A stretch of DNA of 64,000 nt, taken from contig NZ_CP145606.1 of NCBI RefSeq assembly GCF_028776105.2, positions 992,001-1,056,000 of the forward strand. The letters run 5' to 3'. The DNA comes from Neisseria leonii. Its GTDB lineage: Bacteria; Pseudomonadota; Gammaproteobacteria; Burkholderiales; Neisseriaceae. The notes beneath the pieces are model-generated. The model did not search any database and was not told the origin of the DNA. It saw only the letters and a list, made by a program, of their open reading frames with translations. The position numbers and the translations under genes are program-made. The first letter of the stretch is position 1; every line of letters starts with the position of its first letter. Positions 40,338 to 49,212 of this stretch are shown here, piece after piece.

Positions 40338-40378
40338 AGGCCGTCTGAAAACAGCGTTTTCCCGTTTTCAGACGGCCT
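40338..40378. terminator. DUS hairpin terminator after bfd
   Basis: A 15-bp stem built from an uptake sequence and its inverse (40338-40352/40364-40378), followed by TTTT. Confidence 0.75.
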
Positions 40379-40472
40379 TTTGCCGCCCTGCCGCCGACAC
40401 GGCAAATTTAGAGTATCGTCTTCATACCCGCAGCCGCTATACTGGCCGCCACCCCACACACAGGAGAACAGC

Positions 40473-41264
40473 ATGGATTTGAACCGAACCTTTGCCCGTT
40501 TGGCCGATGACGACACCATCACGCTCGATCCGGGCTGGGCGCAGGGACGCGCCCTGTTCGGCGGCTTGAGCGGCGGCCTGATGCTGGCTAAACTGCAACA
40601 CGCCATCGACCGTCCGCGCCGCCTGCGCTCGCTGACCGTCAGCTTTGTCGGCCCCATCGACACCAGCGGCGAGATTGGTCTTCAAGCGCAGATTCTGCGC
40701 GTGGGAAAATCGGTATTGCAGGGCGAAGTCCATTTGACACAAAACGGCGGTGTACAGGCTGTTTTGCTGGCCAGCTTCGGCGAAGCGCGCGAATCGGCTG
40801 CCCGAATCGCCGCCGACAGCCCGCCGCCCGCCATGCCTCAGGTCGGGCAGATTCCCGCTATTCCCGCCGGCGTGCCGGATATGCCCGCTTTCCTGCAACA
40901 CTTCGACATACGCTGGGCGCACGGCCCGCTGCCGTTCAGCGGCAGCACACAGGCCGAATTCGGCGGCTACCTGCGTTTTCGCGGCCAAGAAGGAGCGTTT
41001 ACCCTGCCGCATCTGGTCACACTGACCGACGCTTTTCCGCCCGCCGTTGTTACCCTGCTGCCGCAGCCCGCCCCCGCCAGCAGTCTGACTTGGACGCTGG
41101 AACTGCTGCACGAGCCGGACGGGGCGGACATGGCCGATTTCTGGCAATACCGGGTCCGAACCGATTATGCCGCCGACGGCTACGGCCACACCGAAGCCCG
41201 CATCTGGGACAAAAACGGCCGTCTGATGCTGATCAGCCGCCAGACTGTTACGGTTTTCGGCTGA
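40473..41264 (+). CDS. Acyl-CoA thioesterase, double hot-dog type
   Basis: The 263-residue protein resembles TesB/thioesterase-II-like proteins: a first hot-dog domain with GRALFGGLSGGLMLAKLQHAI and LTVSFVGPIDTSGE, and a second with QAEFGGYLRFRG and LTDAFPPAV followed by a C-terminal DYAADGYGHTEARIWDKNGRLMLISRQTVTVF. The DGYGHTEARIWDKNGRL stretch is the usual catalytic-domain end of such enzymes. AGGAGAA precedes ATG 40473. Substrate chain length is not predicted. Confidence 0.85.
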   Translation: MDLNRTFARLADDDTITLDPGWAQGRALFGGLSGGLMLAKLQHAIDRPRRLRSLTVSFVGPIDTSGEIGLQAQILRVGKSVLQGEVHLTQNGGVQAVLLASFGEARESAARIAADSPPPAMPQVGQIPAIPAGVPDMPAFLQHFDIRWAHGPLPFSGSTQAEFGGYLRFRGQEGAFTLPHLVTLTDAFPPAVVTLLPQPAPASSLTWTLELLHEPDGADMADFWQYRVRTDYAADGYGHTEARIWDKNGRLMLISRQTVTVFG

Positions 41265-41546
41265 TACCGCCACTTTGAGGCCGGGTGCACAGCATTATCC
41301 CTCCCAATGTGCCAACCCGTCCAAGAACCGGATGCCGACCGGTTTCCGGTTCTCGGGTTTCCGCTCACTTCCATTACCGATTACGCAGATTCGGCTCATT
41401 ACCGGGCAATATTCCCTTCTCTGCCGCATATCGATGCGTTTACCGGCGGCATTTTCAGACTTTCATGCATATGAAATTGAAGGCTTTTCAGACGGCCTGA
41501 ACAGTCCGGCAAACGGCTGTCCGTCCCGTCTTCTGGGCATCGGAAA

Positions 41547-41578
41547 GGCGGTACCGGTTACACATAACCGGCACCGCC
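41547..41578 (-). terminator. Terminator of the DUF4198 gene
   Basis: GGCGGT and CCGGTTA pair with TAACCGG and ACCGCC (one A/C mismatch) around CACA. On the minus strand the stem is followed by TTTCC. The rest of the 41265-41586 spacer contains a reverse uptake sequence near 41488-41499 and no gene. Confidence 0.65.
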
Positions 41579-41586
41579 CGTCCGAC

Positions 41587-42390
41587 TCAGTGATGATCAT
41601 GCCCGATATCGAATGTCAGCGTTGCATAAGTTGCCTCTTTCCCGCAAATCCGCGAATCGGCAAAATCGGCTTTGTGTTCCACGCTGGCTTTCCAGAAACC
41701 TTGGCGCAAAGGAATGATTTCCACCGTACCGTCTGCGCCGGTAATATCGGAAAACGCCTGTGCTTCCGTCTTATGCGTTTTACTGCGGTCGCTCATATCG
41801 AATCCTTCGAACGTAGCCGTCAATACTGCCCCGGCCAGCGGCTCTCCGCGGTACAGCACTTGTACTTTAAACAATCCGCCTACCCGTACATTGGCCGGAT
41901 TATCCAATGGCACAATCTCCAAAAGATGACCGAGGGGTTGGGAAATAGTTTGCATATCGGCACTTCTGTGTCCGACATTGACAATATTTTTACCGTACAT
42001 CCTGGTTTGTTCGCAATATTCCGCATCCGGCATCTGACGCATATCGGCCTGCCGCCAACCTGCTTTGTTTTTCGACCAGAATGTCGGCCGGTATTGCGCA
42101 CTGATCACATAACTGCCTTCTGCCACCGGCTTTCTGCTCCGGTATTCGTAATTCTGTCCCTGCTGTACCAAATCCTCGCTGCCGCCGGCCGTATGCAGCT
42201 GCATCGGACGGTTGAAGATCGATACGCGATCCGGACTAATCGGTTCAAAATCCGGAAATTCACCGTAGCCCAGTTTGGCTTTCAGTATCTGGCCGCCATG
42301 CGTATGCTCCGAAGCCACCCATACACGATGGGCTTGGGCAGTGGTACATATAAAGGCCAATACAGCAGCTGACAGATGCAGTCTGATCAT
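41587..42390 (-). CDS. Periplasmic DUF4198 protein under a Zur-type operator
   Basis: The 267-residue protein has a Sec signal (LSAAVLAFICTTAQA) and matches the DUF4198 family: HRVWVASEHTHGGQ after the signal, GQNYEYRSRKPVAEGSYVISAQYRPTFWSKNKAGW, a beta-sandwich end with GTVEIIPLRQGFWKASVEHK, and the His-rich tail GHDHH. DUF4198 proteins are thought to handle metals (some sit beside nickel or cobalt importers). A TGTTATATTATAACA operator overlaps its -10 region, so zinc repression is expected. The histidines near both ends could bind zinc, which is inference. Confidence 0.8.
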   Translation of the reverse strand: MIRLHLSAAVLAFICTTAQAHRVWVASEHTHGGQILKAKLGYGEFPDFEPISPDRVSIFNRPMQLHTAGGSEDLVQQGQNYEYRSRKPVAEGSYVISAQYRPTFWSKNKAGWRQADMRQMPDAEYCEQTRMYGKNIVNVGHRSADMQTISQPLGHLLEIVPLDNPANVRVGGLFKVQVLYRGEPLAGAVLTATFEGFDMSDRSKTHKTEAQAFSDITGADGTVEIIPLRQGFWKASVEHKADFADSRICGKEATYATLTFDIGHDHH

Positions 42391-42420
42391 GATGATTGCT
42401 CCACAGGTTAAGAAAAGAAA

Positions 42421-42435
42421 TGTTATATTATAACA
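42421..42435. promoter_or_regulatory. Zur operator upstream of the DUF4198 gene
   Basis: TGTTATATTATAACA fits the meningococcal Zur consensus TGTTATDNHATAACA at every position (consensus recalled from the literature). It overlaps the predicted -10 on the minus strand (TAATAT 42430-42425, with TTTACA 42453-42448 as -35, 17 bases apart), about 30 bases before the start. Confidence 0.8.
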
Positions 42436-42505
42436 TTAAATCCATGCTGTAAACCATGAATGACTCACTGCTTCACAAAACAGTACTCCGCACCGCCGAT
42501 GCCGG

Positions 42506-43390
42506 TTAAAGCTGCCAGATTTGGGTAACGGCTTCTTTAATCAGCACCAATCCGGGATCTTGTTCGTATTCGTCCAAATAAATAAAGCTCAACGGCAGGG
42601 TCTGCCGGTATTGTTCGATCACGGTAATAGGACGGCCCGCCGCCACCGCATCATCGGCCTTGTTGGCCGGTACCATCGCCACGCCCACGCCGGCCGCCAC
42701 CAGGTCGATAATCGTTTGCGGATAATCACAGATAATCTGCTGCTTGGGCGACAGGCGGTTGGCACGCCAAAATTGTTGCAGGTGCTTGTTGCTGCCCGAT
42801 GTACCCGACATTTCGATCCAGGTAAATTCTTCCAGACTTTTCGGCAGGCCGTTGCGTATGGCCGCTTCGGCCGAAAGGGGGCAAATCAGCGAATAGTGGA
42901 TATTTTCCAGAAAAATGCTGTGGACGCTGCGGCCGGTTACCGGCCCGAGAAAAAAACCGCCGTGCAGTTTTTTCGCCAATACGCGGCCGAGAATTTCGCC
43001 GCTCATGCCGTATTGCAGATGCAGTTGGACATGCGGCGCACGCCCGCGCAGCCATTGTACCAATCCGGTTACCTTATTGGCCGTCAGTGGGTGGATCAGG
43101 CCGATATCCGCCTCCTCTTTGTAACCGCTGGCCAGCATTTTGGCAAAATGGTCAAGCCGGTGTTTGTGTTGGAGCAGCAGTTCGGCTTCGGGCAGCAGGA
43201 CTTCGCCCGCGCGGGTAAGGGTCATGCCGTTGCTGGTCCGCACAAACAGCGGTGTATCCAATTCGGTTTCGATGGCTTTGATTTGTGCCGAAACGGCAGG
43301 CTGCGACAGACAGAGAAACTCCGCTGCCTGTGTCAAGTTGCGGTGTTGTGCCACCGTAACGAATGATTTGAGCTGGTGCAGATCCATCAT
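42506..43390 (-). CDS. LysR-family transcriptional regulator
   Basis: The 294-residue protein has an N-terminal winged helix-turn-helix (DLHQLKSFVTVAQHRNLTQAAE then FLCLSQPAVSAQIKAIE) and a periplasmic-binding-protein-like effector domain. Its target and inducer are unknown. It lies between the DUF4198 gene and rluE, all on the minus strand but separated by spacers. Because the DUF4198 gene is downstream, not divergent, a regulatory link is not implied by the layout. Confidence 0.9.
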   Translation of the reverse strand: MMDLHQLKSFVTVAQHRNLTQAAEFLCLSQPAVSAQIKAIETELDTPLFVRTSNGMTLTRAGEVLLPEAELLLQHKHRLDHFAKMLASGYKEEADIGLIHPLTANKVTGLVQWLRGRAPHVQLHLQYGMSGEILGRVLAKKLHGGFFLGPVTGRSVHSIFLENIHYSLICPLSAEAAIRNGLPKSLEEFTWIEMSGTSGSNKHLQQFWRANRLSPKQQIICDYPQTIIDLVAAGVGVAMVPANKADDAVAAGRPITVIEQYRQTLPLSFIYLDEYEQDPGLVLIKEAVTQIWQL

Positions 43391-43520
43391 TTCCCTCTTC
43401 CGTCTGCCGTTTAGTGCGGCGTGGCTGCTGTTTCTTTTATTCAGATATTAACATTTTCACAGGCCGTCTGAAAATACTGCCGCAACCGCCGTATTCCGAT
43501 CCATCTTTGGCGGCACGCCA

Positions 43521-44078
43521 TCAGGGCAGACGGCCGTAACGCCAGCTTCCCGGTTCCAGCTGCTCATCAAACAGCGAAATTCCGCCCACTGCCACCCGCA
43601 CCAAGCGCAGGCAGGGGTAACCGGCCTTGGCGGTCATGCGGCGCACTTGGCGGTTTTTCCCTTCGCAGATACGGATTTCCAGCCAGAAATCGGGCACACT
43701 TTTGCGCACGCGTATCGGCGGTACGCGCGGCCACAAATGCGCGGTTTCTGCTGCCGCCATCACGCTCACTTTGGCCGGACGGGTAACAAAACCGCCCAAA
43801 TCCACGCCGCGGCGCAAGCTGTCCAAACGCCCTTCGTCGGGTACGCCCTCCACCTGCGCCCAGTAGGTTTTTTCACTTTTGAATTTCGGATCGGCAATTT
43901 TGGCCTGCAAACGCCCGTCGTCTGTGAGCAGCAGCAGGCCTTCGCTGTCGGTATCGAGGCGGCCTGCGGGGTAAACGCCCGGTACGTCGATATAGTCTTT
44001 CAGCGTAGCGTATTTTTCATGCGGGCTGAATTGGCAGATGACGCCGTAAGGTTTGTTGAACAGAATCAGTTTACTCAT
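43521..44078 (-). CDS. rluE: 23S rRNA pseudouridine synthase (RluE-type)
   Basis: The 185-residue protein is a small RsuA/RluB/E/F-type synthase. It has the catalytic aspartate motif PAGRLDTDSEGLLLLTDDG and the C-terminal KNRQVRRM, but lacks an S4 domain, like RluE. ATG 44078 begins MSKLILFNKPYGVICQF; the longer upstream frame crosses a DUS hairpin and is rejected. It would modify U2457 of 23S rRNA by family knowledge. Confidence 0.88.
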   Translation of the reverse strand: MSKLILFNKPYGVICQFSPHEKYATLKDYIDVPGVYPAGRLDTDSEGLLLLTDDGRLQAKIADPKFKSEKTYWAQVEGVPDEGRLDSLRRGVDLGGFVTRPAKVSVMAAAETAHLWPRVPPIRVRKSVPDFWLEIRICEGKNRQVRRMTAKAGYPCLRLVRVAVGGISLFDEQLEPGSWRYGRLP

Positions 44079-44116
44079 AATCTTCTCTGCGCCGCCGCGC
44101 TTTCGGAGGGAAAACA

Positions 44117-44157
44117 AGGCCGTCTGAAAACGGTTTGCCCCGATTTTCAGACGGCCT
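44117..44157. terminator. DUS hairpin between ponA and rluE
   Basis: Uptake sequence (44117-44130) and its inverse (44144-44157) form a 14-bp stem. Minus-strand transcription from ponA meets it after the ponA stop at 44173. Confidence 0.65.
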
Positions 44158-44172
44158 GCCATCAAACTGCCA

Positions 44173-46566
44173 TCAGAACAGTGCGTCTGCCGTACCGGCA
44201 GCAGGCGGCGGAGCGGCAGGTGCCGGCGCTGCTGCGGGTTTGCCGCTGTCGGGACGGGCATCCGGTTCGGCACCATTACCGGCTCCCGCCACTTCGCCGT
44301 CGCGCTCGGACTGGCTGATCGGACGGCTGGCACGGTTGTCCAACGCCAAATCGGGATTGGTGCTCTGCTGCTCGCGCAGGAAGTATTCTCCGTCGCGCAC
44401 CACCACCCCCTCAGGCACTTTCATGCCTTTGCCGCCGACACCGTTGAGGGCGTAACGCATATATTCGTTCCACACCGGCAGGGCGATGGTGCCGCCGTAA
44501 CCCGCGCGCCCCATGCTTTTGGGTTTGTCGAAACCGATATACACGGCCGTAACCACTTCGGGGTTGAAACCGACAAACCAGGCATCTTTATTGTCGTTGG
44601 TTGTCCCGGTTTTGCCCGCAATATCGGAGCGGCCGAGCGATTTGGCGCTGCGTGCCGTACCGTAGTTCACCACATCGCGCATCATCTGGTACATCACATA
44701 AGCATTGCGCGGATCAATGGCCTGCGGCGCATTCTCTCCGGCCACCAGCGGCTGCATCTGAGCCCGCAGACGGCCCTGCCCGTCGTAAATCTTATCGATC
44801 ACGTAAGCCGACACCTTATAGCCGCCGTTGGCAAACACGGCATAACCTTCAGCCATCTGCAACGGCGTGGTCAGGCCGGTACCCAGCGACATCGACAAAC
44901 CTGCGGGGTGGTCGGACGGTTTAAAACCGAAACGCTGGATATATTGATGGGTGTAATCGATGCCTGCCGCCTGCAACAGGCGGATCGACACCATATTTTT
45001 CGAGGCCGTCAGTGCCTGACGCATGGTAATCGGGCCGGCATAGCGGCCGTCTGAATTTTTCGGATTCCACGTTGTGCCGCGCGGCCCCGCACCGGGAATC
45101 GAAATCGGCGCATCGTTAATCACGGTCGCCGCCGTCATACCTTTTGACAAGGCGGCCGAATAGACAAACGGCTTGAATGTCGAACCCGGCTGGCGTTGCG
45201 CCTGTGTGGCGCGGTTGAAACTCTTACTGTGGAAATCGTAACCGCCCACCAGTGCCTTCACTGCACCTGTTTTGGCATCCAGCGACACCAGCGCGCCCTG
45301 TAACAGCGGCTCCTGAGCCACCGCCCAGCTTTTCCCGTTTTTGCGCAAACGGATGACCGAACCGCGGCGCAAAGCCGCATCGCCCAATTTTTTATTGCCG
45401 ATCGCGGTGCGGGCAAAACCCGTCTGTTCCGGTGTCAGCTTGATGCGCCCGCCCGGCAGCTGCACGGTCAGACCGTTTTTCGCCGATGCCGCCAACACCA
45501 CACCCGGCACCATGCCGTCCACCTCATAAAGGCCGGACAGATATTCGCCGACTGTATCTTCTTCCTCTTCGGCATCAGTGATTTTGTCCAGATTGAGAAA
45601 ATCCTCGGCACCACGGTAGGCACTGCCCCGGTCAAAGCCCAGCAGCGTGCGGCGCAATGCGGCCGTTGCCGCCCGCTGATGGCCGGTATCGACGGTGGTA
45701 TAAACCTTGAAACCCTGCGTATAGGCATCTTCGCCGTATTTGTCATACAGCTCCTGACGCACCATTTCGGCCACATACAGCGCGCTTTGGTCGATTTTCT
45801 GTACATAACGCTCATATTGCAGCGGCTCGGCCGCCGCCGCATCACGTTCGGCCGCCGTAATCCAGCCCAATTCGTACATATTGTTCAGAATGTAACGCTG
45901 GCGCAGCTTGGCGCGTTCGGGATTCACAATCGGATTGAACGCGGAAGGCGCTTTGGGCAAACCGGCCAGAATCGTGGCTTCGGCCAGGCTCAAATCCTGA
46001 ACGGGTTTATTGAAATAGACCTGTGCCGCCGCCGTAAATCCGTAGGCACGCTGCCCCAGATAAATCTGGTTGAAGTACAGCTCGAGAATTTCGTCCTTGG
46101 TCAGCGACTGCTCTATTTTATAAGCCAGCAGTGCTTCATTGAATTTACGGGTAAAAGTGCGCTCGTTGGTCAGATAGAAATTACGCGCCACCTGCTGCGT
46201 AATCGTACTGGCACCCGATTTCACGCCGCCGGTCAGATTGCCGACCACCGCGCGTGCCACGCCCATCACATCCACTCCCCAATGCTCGTAAAAACGCTTG
46301 TCTTCCGCCGCCAAAACCGCCTGTTTGAGGTTTTTCGGAAAATCTCCGATTTTCGTGAACGCCCGCCTCTCTTCGCCGTACATACCGATCAGTCTGCCGT
46401 CTGCCGAATAAATCATCAGCGGCATCCGCGGCTGGTAATTCTGCACAGCCTCCAAAGAGGGCAGCTTTGGGTAAGTGACCAAAATGGCAATCGCCACCAA
46501 ACCGACGGCAAACAGTGCCAGACCGATCAGCAAACCGAAAACCGCAGTAATGAATCTCTTAATCAT
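44173..46566 (-). CDS. ponA: Penicillin-binding protein 1A
   Basis: The 797-residue bifunctional enzyme polymerises and cross-links peptidoglycan. After an N-terminal membrane anchor (FITAVFGLLIGLALFAVGLVAIAILV) comes the GT51 domain (AAEDKRFYEHWGVD, STITQQVARNFYL), an inserted OB-like domain, and the transpeptidase with STFK (PGSTFKPF), SKN (TASKNMVS) and KTGTT. The tail is Pro/Ala-rich. Counting back 40 from the active serine, the position equivalent to gonococcal Leu421 is Leu, so the known ponA1 Pro change is absent. It diverges from pilM, as in Neisseria. Confidence 0.95.
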   Translation of the reverse strand: MIKRFITAVFGLLIGLALFAVGLVAIAILVTYPKLPSLEAVQNYQPRMPLMIYSADGRLIGMYGEERRAFTKIGDFPKNLKQAVLAAEDKRFYEHWGVDVMGVARAVVGNLTGGVKSGASTITQQVARNFYLTNERTFTRKFNEALLAYKIEQSLTKDEILELYFNQIYLGQRAYGFTAAAQVYFNKPVQDLSLAEATILAGLPKAPSAFNPIVNPERAKLRQRYILNNMYELGWITAAERDAAAAEPLQYERYVQKIDQSALYVAEMVRQELYDKYGEDAYTQGFKVYTTVDTGHQRAATAALRRTLLGFDRGSAYRGAEDFLNLDKITDAEEEEDTVGEYLSGLYEVDGMVPGVVLAASAKNGLTVQLPGGRIKLTPEQTGFARTAIGNKKLGDAALRRGSVIRLRKNGKSWAVAQEPLLQGALVSLDAKTGAVKALVGGYDFHSKSFNRATQAQRQPGSTFKPFVYSAALSKGMTAATVINDAPISIPGAGPRGTTWNPKNSDGRYAGPITMRQALTASKNMVSIRLLQAAGIDYTHQYIQRFGFKPSDHPAGLSMSLGTGLTTPLQMAEGYAVFANGGYKVSAYVIDKIYDGQGRLRAQMQPLVAGENAPQAIDPRNAYVMYQMMRDVVNYGTARSAKSLGRSDIAGKTGTTNDNKDAWFVGFNPEVVTAVYIGFDKPKSMGRAGYGGTIALPVWNEYMRYALNGVGGKGMKVPEGVVVRDGEYFLREQQSTNPDLALDNRASRPISQSERDGEVAGAGNGAEPDARPDSGKPAAAPAPAAPPPAAGTADALF

Positions 46567-46584
46567 GTTTACTCAATTTTCCCT

Positions 46585-46612
46585 TTGACAACAGGAAACG
46601 AAAAGGTTAAAT
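46585..46612 (+). promoter_or_regulatory. Promoter of pilM
   Basis: A perfect TTGACA (46585-46590) is 16 bases from TTAAAT (46607-46612), giving a likely start about 52 bases before the pilM ATG. Confidence 0.55.
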
Positions 46613-46670
46613 ATGCACATATCATAAAAAAGACGGCGGACATGGCCGCTTTTATCTGCAAGGAGTGCTT

Positions 46671-47648
46671 ATGCCTATGCTTTCCCGTTTGTTCCGCCGT
46701 CCGGCCAGGCGCAGCGAAGGGTGGGATTTGGGTGCGGCGGAAACGCGCATGGTGGCACTTTGCGGCAGCAGTTTAAACCAAATCCGTTTGGAAACCTATA
46801 CTTTTGCACCTCGCGGCACGCCCGTCCGCACCGGCGGCAAGGCAAACCGGCGCACTACCCGCCGAACCGTCGCCCTGCCTGCCGCACAAAGCATTATGGA
46901 AATCCTGCCTTTCAGGCCGTCTGAAAATCCGCTGCACACCGGGCAAACCGACACGGAACACCGGACACAGGCGGCCGATTATACCGAATTTCATCTGGCC
47001 GGACTCGGCCTGCCCGACAATATCGTCCACGACCACCACTTATTCGCCGCCCGCCATACGGACAGCTCTGCCCTGCTGATCGCCGCCGCCCGTGCGGAAG
47101 CGGCCGCCGCGCAACTGGAACAGGCCGCCGCACTCGGTCTGAAAGCCGATTATCTGGACATCGACATACTGGCACTGGCCAACGCATTCCTGTTCGGCTC
47201 GCAACCCGCCGCCGACGGCTGCCGGATCCTTCTCCGTCTGGAATCTGAAAGCATACAGATGCTGGCCTTCGACAACGGCCGCGTGTGCCATATACAGGAA
47301 ACGCTGCTGCCGACCGCAGCAGACAGTCCCGACTCCGAAAACCGCCGTCCTGCTTTTCAGACGGCCTCAACCGATGCCGTCTGCCGTGAAGCACAGCACC
47401 TGCTGCAACTGTACCGCCACACACGCAACCCCGCCGCCATGCCCGACATTACCCTGACCGGCACGCTGGCCTCCACCGTCGAAAGCGGGCTGGCCGCCGC
47501 CGGTCTGCCCGCCCGCTGCCGGCACCCGATCCACGCCCTCGATCCCGACATCGCCGAGGCCGATGCCGCCCGCCTGAGTACTGCATTCGGGCTGGCACTC
47601 AAACCCTTTATCGCATCGGCAGCCCGATCAGAAAGTGCAGGCCGCTGA
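46671..47648 (+). CDS. pilM: Divergent type IV pilus protein PilM
   Basis: The 325-residue protein is PilM by position and partial similarity: GWDLGAAETRMVALCG at the start, VALPAAQSIMEILPF, LLIAAARAEAAAAQLEQAA, DILALANAFLF and AFGLALKPF near the end align with canonical PilM blocks. Canonical neisserial PilM is about 370 residues and an actin-like ATP-binding protein. Here the phosphate-2 region (usually DIG plus Thr/Ser) reads ILLRLESESIQML and the adenosine GG region reads TLTGTLAST, so ATP binding looks lost. Two in-frame uptake sequences encode RPSE and FQTA. ATG 46671 follows AGGAG; GTG 46665 is an alternative. Confidence 0.75.
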   Translation: MPMLSRLFRRPARRSEGWDLGAAETRMVALCGSSLNQIRLETYTFAPRGTPVRTGGKANRRTTRRTVALPAAQSIMEILPFRPSENPLHTGQTDTEHRTQAADYTEFHLAGLGLPDNIVHDHHLFAARHTDSSALLIAAARAEAAAAQLEQAAALGLKADYLDIDILALANAFLFGSQPAADGCRILLRLESESIQMLAFDNGRVCHIQETLLPTAADSPDSENRRPAFQTASTDAVCREAQHLLQLYRHTRNPAAMPDITLTGTLASTVESGLAAAGLPARCRHPIHALDPDIAEADAARLSTAFGLALKPFIASAARSESAGR

Positions 47649-48163
47649 TGGAATGGATCAATATCAACCTGATACCGGCAAAACCCGCCGCACACCGCCC
47701 TTCCGCCGCCACTACCGCCATCCTGCTGATTGTCCTGATCAGCGCGGCCGCCTATGCCTTTCTATATGCCGCCCAGCAACGCCAGCAAACCCGAAACCGC
47801 TGGCTGCAACAAGCCTTCATACAGGCCGAAAACGAACACCGGGCACGCACCGGACAAATCGAGGCGTACCGCCGCCTGCAACAGGAAATCGAACAATTTT
47901 CAACGCACCGTACCGCCGCCGCACAAACCCTGCAACTGCTGTCGGCACTGCATCAGGCTCCGCCCGGCACCCGCTGGCAGGAAATCCGTTTCGACAACGG
48001 CAGCGGCACGCTGCAACTGACCCTGTCTCCAGGAGCAGACGCATGGACGGACGGGCTGAACAGGCTGGGCATCGGCCGTTTCGACCCGCTTCCGCCACAA
48101 AACGGCACACAGCAAATCACTTTCCGCCTCCATCCGATACCGCAGGCAGGAGAACAGCCATGA
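47648..48163 (+). CDS. pilN: Type IV pilus inner-membrane protein PilN
   Basis: The 171-residue protein has a short cytoplasmic end (MEWININLIPAKPA), where INLIP corresponds to the INLLP motif that binds PilM, then a membrane helix (AILLIVLISAAAYAFLYAA), a coiled coil and a small periplasmic ferredoxin-like domain. It overlaps the pilM stop by one base (TGATG). At 171 residues it is shorter than the usual ~200. With PilO it aligns the machinery between the membranes. Confidence 0.8.
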   Translation: MEWININLIPAKPAAHRPSAATTAILLIVLISAAAYAFLYAAQQRQQTRNRWLQQAFIQAENEHRARTGQIEAYRRLQQEIEQFSTHRTAAAQTLQLLSALHQAPPGTRWQEIRFDNGSGTLQLTLSPGADAWTDGLNRLGIGRFDPLPPQNGTQQITFRLHPIPQAGEQP

Positions 48164-48666
48164 ACCGTCAAATGCCGCTCTACCGCCTGATGCTGCCGGT
48201 TGCCGCACTCACCGCCGCCATACTGTTACTGTGGCCGCAATGGCGGGATTGGCGGCAGTCTCTGGCCCGCGAAGCTCATTTGAAAAACCAGTACCAAACC
48301 CTGCGCACCCGGACTGCCGCCCTGCCTGCCGTACCGGATACCGAAGCCGCAACCGCCGCGCTTGCTCCCTACACCGCAGCCGACAACCGCAACTGGCCGC
48401 AAACCGCAGCCGAGTACCGTCTGACGCTGCTGGCCGCCGACCGTCTGCCTGACGGTACCGAACAACTGCACCTCAGCGGCGCCTATCCCGATCTTTACCG
48501 CCTGCTGTACAGCCTGATTGGCCGGACACCGGCTGCCCAGCCCCGATCATGGCAGCTGAGGCCGTCTGAAAGCGGTGCTTCCCTGAATATCGTCCTGCAA
48601 TATTTCCCGATACCGGATGCAGAAAACAGCGGCAGCCCGGACAATGCTGCGGGGGCGCGCCGATGA
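48160..48666 (+). CDS. pilO: Type IV pilus inner-membrane protein PilO
   Basis: The 168-residue protein begins at ATG 48160, overlapping pilN by four bases. It has an N-terminal membrane helix (LMLPVAALTAAILLLWP), a coiled coil and a periplasmic domain ending LNIVLQYFPIPD. Canonical PilO is about 215 residues, so this copy lacks some coiled-coil length. It pairs with PilN in the inner-membrane platform. Confidence 0.78.
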   Translation: MNRQMPLYRLMLPVAALTAAILLLWPQWRDWRQSLAREAHLKNQYQTLRTRTAALPAVPDTEAATAALAPYTAADNRNWPQTAAEYRLTLLAADRLPDGTEQLHLSGAYPDLYRLLYSLIGRTPAAQPRSWQLRPSESGASLNIVLQYFPIPDAENSGSPDNAAGARR

Positions 48667-49208
48667 TACGCCTCTTTTTCCCCTGCATTCTGTTGCTGCT
48701 GGCAGGCTGCCGCGCCGACATCGCCGACTTGGAAGACTGGCGCGACGGCATCGACCGCCAAGCCGCCGGGCAAAATACCGATGGATTACCGCCGCTGATG
48801 CCGCCCGAACCCATCCTGCTGCCGGAAAACACAGCCGTGCCGGACTTATTTGCCCAAACTGCACCCCGCCCCTGCACCGACTGTACCGCCGCCGAAGTTC
48901 CGCCGCTGCAACGCCTGCCTTTAAGCCAGCTGGCCTACATCGGCCATATCCGCCGTGCAGGCCGCATCACTGCTTATCTGCAAACAGATGATGCCGTCTT
49001 ACCCGCCGCTCCCGGGCAAACCGTCGGCAGCGAAGGCGGCCGCCTGATCCGCATTCTGCCGCAGGCACTGCACATCGAAACCGCCGGGAAAGTCCGTATC
49101 CTGCCGCTGCGCCGCGACGATGACGGCAGCGGCCGACCGTCCGGCCTGCGCCAACCGCGCCATACCGAGCCTCCTACCGGATCCGCCGCCTCTGCCGTTC
49201 AGGAGTAA
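48663..49208 (+). CDS. pilP: Type IV pilus lipoprotein PilP
   Basis: The 181-residue protein has a lipobox (LLLLAGC) and the PilP core: PLSQLAYIGHIRRAGRITAYLQTDDAV, GQTVGSEGGRLIRIL. A CTDC motif in the linker is unusual. It overlaps pilO (ATGA). PilP links PilNO to the secretin. Length equals the usual neisserial size. Confidence 0.85.
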   Translation: MIRLFFPCILLLLAGCRADIADLEDWRDGIDRQAAGQNTDGLPPLMPPEPILLPENTAVPDLFAQTAPRPCTDCTAAEVPPLQRLPLSQLAYIGHIRRAGRITAYLQTDDAVLPAAPGQTVGSEGGRLIRILPQALHIETAGKVRILPLRRDDDGSGRPSGLRQPRHTEPPTGSAASAVQE

Positions 49209-49212
49209 TGCC

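Noticed and set aside
42506..43390. LysR regulator as controller of the DUF4198 gene
   Set aside because: The two genes run in the same direction and the DUF4198 gene already has a Zur operator; LysR targets are usually divergent.
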